Below, in pieces: positions 59,075-64,000 of a stretch of DNA of 64,000 nucleotides. The notes below the pieces were generated by a model that was given only the letters and a program-made list of their open reading frames with translations, was not told where the DNA came from and searched no databases. Made by a program: the position numbers and the translations under genes. Position 1 is the stretch's first letter; each line of letters begins with the position of its first letter. This DNA is from an uncultured Caulobacterales bacterium (GTDB taxonomy: Bacteria; Pseudomonadota; Alphaproteobacteria; Caulobacterales; Maricaulaceae): assembly GCA_938009235.1 (NCBI GenBank), contig CALLIK010000004.1:1-64000 (forward strand), written 5' to 3'.

Positions 59075-59551
59075 ATGTCCACGCCCCCCTCTAAATCAGT
59101 TCCGCCCTTTTGGAAAACCAAAACTATGGCAGAAATGAGCCGAGAGGAGTGGGAAAGCCTCTGCGATAGCTGTGGTAAGTGCTGTTGCATACGTTTGGAA
59201 GACGAAGATACAGGTGCAATCTACATTACGGACGTCGCTTGCAAGCTGTTCGACCCGAATACGTGCCGCTGCGGAGACTATGCGAATCGCTCGAAACTCG
59301 TCCCAGATTGCGTGACCTTGACGCCTGTGAATGTCGATCAACTGCATTGGATGCCGCAAACCTGTGGTTATCGCTTGGTTGCGGAAGGCAAAGACTTACC
59401 CGAATATCATCATCTTGTGTCGGGCTCTCGCGACACAATTCATGAAGTTGGCATGAGCGTACAAGACGCGGTCACAAGTGAAATCCTCGTCAAAGAAGAC
59501 GACATCCCAACACGTATCGTGATTTGGCCAGGCGAACCTGATATAAATTAA
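59075..59551 (+). CDS. YcgN-family cysteine-cluster protein
   Basis: LCDSCGKCCCIRLEDEDTGAIYITDVACKLFDPNTCRCGDYANRSKLVPDCVTLTP. Confidence 0.92.
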   Translation: MSTPPSKSVPPFWKTKTMAEMSREEWESLCDSCGKCCCIRLEDEDTGAIYITDVACKLFDPNTCRCGDYANRSKLVPDCVTLTPVNVDQLHWMPQTCGYRLVAEGKDLPEYHHLVSGSRDTIHEVGMSVQDAVTSEILVKEDDIPTRIVIWPGEPDIN

Positions 59552-59594
59552 GGACAGGATAAAACCTGTTCAGAATTCAAGCAAAACTATGCAC

Positions 59595-59615
59595 CCGAAC
59601 CGCATGGCGGTTCGG
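59595..59615. repeat. Perfect hairpin
   Basis: CCGAACCGC-ATG-GCGGTTCGG, 9-bp stem. Confidence 0.9.
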
Positions 59616-59811
59616 CGCTACACTACAATCGACTCACAGTATCGATTGCGGACGTTTCGCGCCTCAGAACCACTTCAGTTCCTGTATCTCTTAGTTGGAA
59701 AAACTCCCAGTTACGGGGTGTTCGCGAGGGTATTTCAAGGCCCGGCGGAACCGGAAAAAATAGTAGTGTTTTCGGCCGCAAAGGGACCCTAGCGATAACG
59801 CCTTTTTCCTC

Positions 59812-60096
59812 GTGCAATTCTGTTAATTCGGAATCAAAAATTGGGCGAAGGTTGCCCAATTTTTGATAACCACACGCTGTGTGTAAACAGAAATGCACAA
59901 ATCGGCCGAGCATAACAGTCGAGGTTACAACAGCTCTCAATCAGCCGCCCAAATCCGCTGACATTACCCAGCATCATCCGACGACAAGCGTTACTTCTCT
60001 CGGATCCGTGCATTTCTGTTTTGCTCAAAGCATATGAGTATCGAAAAATGAGTAAGCTTCACCAAGTTTTCGATACCTCATCAAACAGAATTGCAC
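59812..60096. repeat. 285-bp element of nested perfect inverted repeats with two internal hairpins (MITE-like or structured RNA)
   Basis: GTGCAATTCTGTT 59812-59824 complements AACAGAATTGCAC 60084-60096; AACAGAAATGCAC 59886-59898 complements GTGCATTTCTGTT 60008-60020; hairpins 59833-59867 and 60034-60081. Confidence 0.85.
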
Positions 60097-60342
60097 TTAG
60101 TCAATGTGCACATGACCGCCCGTTGAAAGAAGACAGCCTTAAAATGATACAGCTTTCGAGACTCTGGATCATTCTCTAGTATTTAGGTGTAAGGGCTTGA
60201 AAATAAAGGACGTTAGTTTTTCTAAAGCGGGGATTGTTATTTTTAAACGCCCCTTAAATCATCGAGAACGGGCATTAGCAAGTGTCTTACTTCGGGCGAT
60301 TTTAGGACGCTGATAAACGTCTAGTATGACAATAGCAGTGGA

Positions 60343-60753
60343 CTAAAGCGCGCTTACTTTCGGTTTTTTTACAATTATCCAGCACAGCATTGATGAAATA
60401 AATGTGAAACCTGTTCCCAAAATTAGTTCAATCATAGTTTTAGAAAATAAATTTCCAATTGTGTTTAAAGCAAATAGAAGAACAAAACCCCAAATGATGA
60501 CATCGACTATTTTATTTGATGTATTGTTCTTAATATTTTTTGATTTAAAAAAGAGAACTGTAATAACTATAATATTGATCAATATTGAAATGGTTTCAAA
60601 AACTCTCATTTCATCTAATGAGTTAATTCTACCTGCCCAAACTATTTCGTAAGGGATGATTTCGAATAGTACACATAAATGAAAAACAATAACAATTGAA
60701 AGCAGTCCAATCATCAATTTTGATGAAATTATGTTACTTATCACTTCTATCAC
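60343..60753 (-). CDS. Hypothetical multi-pass membrane protein, AT-rich
   Basis: 136-aa ORF with several hydrophobic helices; markedly AT-rich relative to neighbours. Confidence 0.5.
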   Translation of the reverse strand: MIEVISNIISSKLMIGLLSIVIVFHLCVLFEIIPYEIVWAGRINSLDEMRVFETISILINIIVITVLFFKSKNIKNNTSNKIVDVIIWGFVLLFALNTIGNLFSKTMIELILGTGFTFISSMLCWIIVKKPKVSAL

Positions 60754-60996
60754 TCCAGAAAATTTATTGAACTTTCACACATATTATCAGGCTAAAATAT
60801 AGCACCCTCGCATTCAAGCTGATAAGGATAATCTCAGAGCCCTTCTTTGGGTGTTTTAAGCCTCTCATTCAATATATGCTTCTGCCGCCCTAGCGGACAT
60901 TAGCGGCTATCTTATGTGTGCCTAGTTTCTGACAAATTGTGCTGCGTTCAAGCCACCCCACACACATTGGGGGTGAAGTATTTTTTAGCGTTAAAC

Positions 60997-61569
60997 TTAC
61001 GCCGTCGTGCTTACCTTGCCGCTCCCCTGAAACCCTGTCTTGAAAAACTGAACCATCCGATTTTTCGACGGCTTGCGTGGATCGAGGCTGCCGAACCAGA
61101 GCAGGGCGAAGAGGCCCAGGTTCATGAGGTAAAATGCGGGCATCGAGAACAGAATATAATCCCACTTCTGCATCGAGGTCCATGGTGTGGCAGGTTTCGG
61201 ATCTTCCATTTCAGCCCATACTGGTATGGCGCTAAAAAATCGATCATGTGCGCCAAAAACGTCAGACATAATGTAACCCATGGTGAGGAATCCCCCTAGA
61301 AACATGGAGGCGAGAAAGAACGGCAGGCACAACGCCAATACTCTCTTGCGCCGCCCAATCGTCTTAAACCTTAGGTGCAAAATAACGCCAAAGCCGATGA
61401 TAACCGCGAGCATTTGTATATCGCCTGGTACGAAGCCTACAGGATTCACATCAATGATTTTCGACAATGCTAGATACATCAAGATCGCTCTGGATGTCGC
61501 AGCAAATTGGATGATCACCAATCCCCAGATTAAGAATGCTTTTCTGCTCATGTTGTCCCCTTCGCGCAC
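60997..61569 (-). CDS. Hypothetical membrane protein
   Basis: 190-aa ORF with 4-5 predicted hydrophobic helices. Confidence 0.55.
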   Translation of the reverse strand: MREGDNMSRKAFLIWGLVIIQFAATSRAILMYLALSKIIDVNPVGFVPGDIQMLAVIIGFGVILHLRFKTIGRRKRVLALCLPFFLASMFLGGFLTMGYIMSDVFGAHDRFFSAIPVWAEMEDPKPATPWTSMQKWDYILFSMPAFYLMNLGLFALLWFGSLDPRKPSKNRMVQFFKTGFQGSGKVSTTA

Positions 61570-61671
61570 ATCGCTCAGGTTGTAGTTTAATCTTTATGTC
61601 TTAATTGTAAGTTCATGGCACCATGACCTTAAAAATTGCACTCCGTGCTGAACTCAATTAGTTCTTAATAA

Positions 61672-62157
61672 ATGGGCTTAAATGAAAAAGTAATCCGACA
61701 CTCAAATCTCACTGATTATGTGAAGGCGCGTAATGGTGTGCCTCTTGGTGGACGTGGTTCAATGAGTAACATGTTGTATCGGTCCTTTGGTGCGGCGTCA
61801 TTTGCGGGTTTTTGGCGATATTGGAATCCGATATTCGGATACTATCTTCACAAGTACATTTTTTTACCACTACGACATGTCATGCCACGGTGGATAGCTC
61901 TTGTGCTGACCTTCCTCTTTTGCGGTGCACTTCATGATAGTGTAACTTATATAGTTCGAGGCACGACAGCATTGCTTTTTACAACAATGTTTTTATTTTT
62001 TTCAATCGGTATACTGATGAGCGCTCTAGCTCGCTTCAATATGTCTAAAATGTCGTGGTTCATCAGGGCGATTGTCAATTTTTCCTACGTTGCAACCTGT
62101 ATAACTTTGGCGTTTTACGTGCGCGCAAACGTGCCTTTTTGGCCAAAAATAAATTAA
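61672..62157 (+). CDS. Compact MBOAT-like acyltransferase-related membrane protein
   Basis: SFAGFWRYWNPIFGYYLHKYIFLPLRHVMPRWIALVLTFLFCGALHDSV resembles MBOAT FWRxWHxxxxxYLxxYxxxPL...FxxxGxxHD core. Confidence 0.6.
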   Translation: MGLNEKVIRHSNLTDYVKARNGVPLGGRGSMSNMLYRSFGAASFAGFWRYWNPIFGYYLHKYIFLPLRHVMPRWIALVLTFLFCGALHDSVTYIVRGTTALLFTTMFLFFSIGILMSALARFNMSKMSWFIRAIVNFSYVATCITLAFYVRANVPFWPKIN

Positions 62158-62453
62158 GCTTGAGTGTCCTTCTTTGAGTGGTTTGAGACATCAACCTAGC
62201 GTCTGCTTCTACGGACGAAGCGACCCTTGGTGTTTAGTTTACCACTATGAAATTTGTGGTCAGACGCCCATTGCGGCAGTGCACTTGCAAATCATTCTCA
62301 CTAACCGTCGGTGTTTCAATGATTTAGAGTGAAGGCAGGGGTGTATAAGCCTTACAAAAGCGTCAGATTGTCCGTTGCAATCCACACTTTGCCTCAATAG
62401 GTTCCAAACCAATTGCGGACCTCTCTGAGTCTGCCGTTTTTGTGTGCGAGTTT

Positions 62454-62819
62454 ATGACCGAATTCCTTCTTGGATATCTACCTGTCGTCATCCTTTTCGG
62501 AATAGCGATGGTCCTGTCTCTTCTCTTCCTGTTGGTTCCAACAGTGATTGCACCAAAAGACCCTGATTTTGAGAAGGTTTCGACTTACGAATGTGGCTTT
62601 AACGCCTTTGATGATTCACGGATGAAGTTCGATGTGCGCTTCTATTTGGTCGCGATCCTCTTTATCATCTTCGATATCGAAGTCGCCTTTCTGTTCCCTT
62701 ACGCCGTGTCGCTGGACACGATGACATGGGCTGCATGGCTCGTTGTTATGATTTTCCTTGCTGAGTTGGCCGCTGGGCTTGCCTATGCGTGGAAAATCGG
62801 CGCTCTGGACTGGGAATAG
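62454..62819 (+). CDS. nuoA: NADH-quinone oxidoreductase subunit A
   Basis: [47 protein letters not shown]. Confidence 0.97.
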   Translation: MTEFLLGYLPVVILFGIAMVLSLLFLLVPTVIAPKDPDFEKVSTYECGFNAFDDSRMKFDVRFYLVAILFIIFDIEVAFLFPYAVSLDTMTWAAWLVVMIFLAELAAGLAYAWKIGALDWE

Positions 62820-62834
62820 GGTAGGAACGGTAAG

Positions 62835-63386
62835 ATGGTTCTAATCAATCCAAATGGCGATCTCGGAACGCCGGCTTATGATCCAAAACAACATGACGTT
62901 GGCTTTACGGGTCTGTCTGATCAGTTAGCTGACAAAGGCTTTATCACCGCCGCGAGTGACGATCTGATCACATGGGCGCGAACAGGCTCCCTCATGTGGA
63001 TGACCTTCGGTTTGGCCTGTTGCGCCGTTGAAATGATGCAGGCGTCTATGCCGCGTTATGATGTTGAGCGTTTTGGCTTTGCACCGCGTGCGTCCCCTCG
63101 TCAGTCTGACGTGATGATTGTTGCGGGTACATTGACCAATAAAATGGCGCCTGCGTTGCGTAAGGTTTATGATCAAATGCCAAACCCGCGCTACGTTATT
63201 TCTATGGGCAGCTGCGCCAATGGCGGCGGCTATTACCATTACTCCTACGCCGTCGTGCGCGGGTGTGATCGTGTTGTGCCTGTTGATATTTATGTCCCAG
63301 GGTGCCCGCCAACCGCGGAAGCTCTCGTTTACGGTATTTTGCAGCTGCAAAAGAAAATCCGCCGCGAAGGTAACATTGAGCGATAA
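62835..63386 (+). CDS. nuoB: NADH-quinone oxidoreductase subunit B
   Basis: [116 protein letters not shown]. Confidence 0.99.
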   Translation: MVLINPNGDLGTPAYDPKQHDVGFTGLSDQLADKGFITAASDDLITWARTGSLMWMTFGLACCAVEMMQASMPRYDVERFGFAPRASPRQSDVMIVAGTLTNKMAPALRKVYDQMPNPRYVISMGSCANGGGYYHYSYAVVRGCDRVVPVDIYVPGCPPTAEALVYGILQLQKKIRREGNIER

Positions 63387-63982
63387 TGATGGATGATCTC
63401 AAAGACCATATCGAAAGCCAATTGGGCGAGGCGATCAACAGCACTGATGTTGCTTTTGGCGAGCTAACGCTAAATGCGCGCCGCGCAGAAATCCTGACGG
63501 TGCTGACATTCCTGCGCGATGATCCATTGTGTAAGTTTACGCAGCTGATGGATATTGCAGGCGTGGATTACCCAACGCGCGCACGTCGTTTCGATGTTGT
63601 CTATCATATGCTCTCCATGAGCCATAATACGCGTATCCGCATCAAGATAACGACGGATGAAGATGTACCCGTCCTTAGTTCCGCTGCTGTCTTCCCAAAT
63701 GCCGATTGGTATGAGCGCGAAGCCTTTGATATGTATGGTATCTCGTTTGAAAACCATCCTGACCTACGCCGTATCCTCACGGATTATGGCTTCGAGGGCT
63801 ATCCGCTCCGCAAAGATTTCCCGCTCTCCGGCTTTGTCGAAGTGCGTTATGACGAAGGCCGTAAGGCTGTCATCTACGAGCCTGTTAATCTCCCCCAAGA
63901 ATATAGATCTTTTGACTTTATGAACCCATGGGAAGGCGGCAAATACGACCTTCCCGGCGATGAAAAGGCGGACGTGAAATGA
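63386..63982 (+). CDS. nuoC: NADH-quinone oxidoreductase subunit C
   Basis: [81 protein letters not shown]. Confidence 0.98.
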   Translation: MMDDLKDHIESQLGEAINSTDVAFGELTLNARRAEILTVLTFLRDDPLCKFTQLMDIAGVDYPTRARRFDVVYHMLSMSHNTRIRIKITTDEDVPVLSSAAVFPNADWYEREAFDMYGISFENHPDLRRILTDYGFEGYPLRKDFPLSGFVEVRYDEGRKAVIYEPVNLPQEYRSFDFMNPWEGGKYDLPGDEKADVK

Positions 63983-64000
63983 AAAACTTAGTACTGACTG
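63979..64000 (+). CDS. Start of next nuo gene (probably nuoD), truncated by window end
   Basis: ATGA overlap with nuoC stop; only MKNLVLT visible; identity from operon order. Confidence 0.5.

Noticed and set aside
59623-60028. Minus-strand ORFs of 105 and 64 aa across the nested-repeat element
   Set aside because: They run through perfect hairpins, show no recognisable domain, and the repeat symmetry explains the sequence better than coding.
59812-60096. Integron attC site interpretation of the nested repeats
   Set aside because: No convincing RYYYAAC/GTTRRRY core pair at the ends and no integrase in the window; left as an open alternative only in the sense of a folded recombination substrate.
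1-64000. CRISPR arrays, rRNA operons, prophage or known defence systems
   Set aside because: No regularly spaced direct repeats, rRNA sequence, phage structural genes or recognised defence genes were seen.

Overview
64-kb chromosomal window from an alphaproteobacterium. Gene content and order (tolC-popZ/DUF2497-valS; plsY-dprA-topA-rnr; ArsR/SAM-methyltransferase-metF; nuoABC) suggest a Caulobacterales/Maricaulales (Hyphomonadaceae-like) relative; this is inference. Most of the window is ordinary housekeeping DNA: M1 peptidase, RNase R, topoisomerase I, DprA, PlsY, tRNA-Cys(GCA), TolC, PopZ-like, ValRS, ExoIII, HscC-type Hsp70, EttA, MetF, IlvE, a two-component system, ProC, TrhO, PBP1A and NuoABC. 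The less ordinary items are: (1) a probable nitrosative-stress operon (unknown small membrane protein, flavohemoglobin, NrtS-like nitrate/nitrite transporter) under a near-perfect NsrR-like palindrome; (2) a secreted DUF7507-type protein gene split by an exact 19-bp tandem duplication, with a second DUF7507 protein about 8.5 kb away that shares an almost identical 3' end stopping mid-domain; (3) an unexplained 285-bp element (59812-60096) built from nested, perfectly complementary inverted repeats, each half enclosing its own hairpin, in a variable island upstream of nuoA; (4) a structured, 6S-like ncRNA candidate at about 36775-36945; (5) a greatly enlarged acidic PopZ-like scaffold; (6) a codon-discordant insertion in ValRS; (7) a membrane-protein pseudogene with two compensating frameshifts; (8) an IS30-family fragment at the left edge. 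All calls come from reading the sequence and recalled family knowledge; no searches were run.
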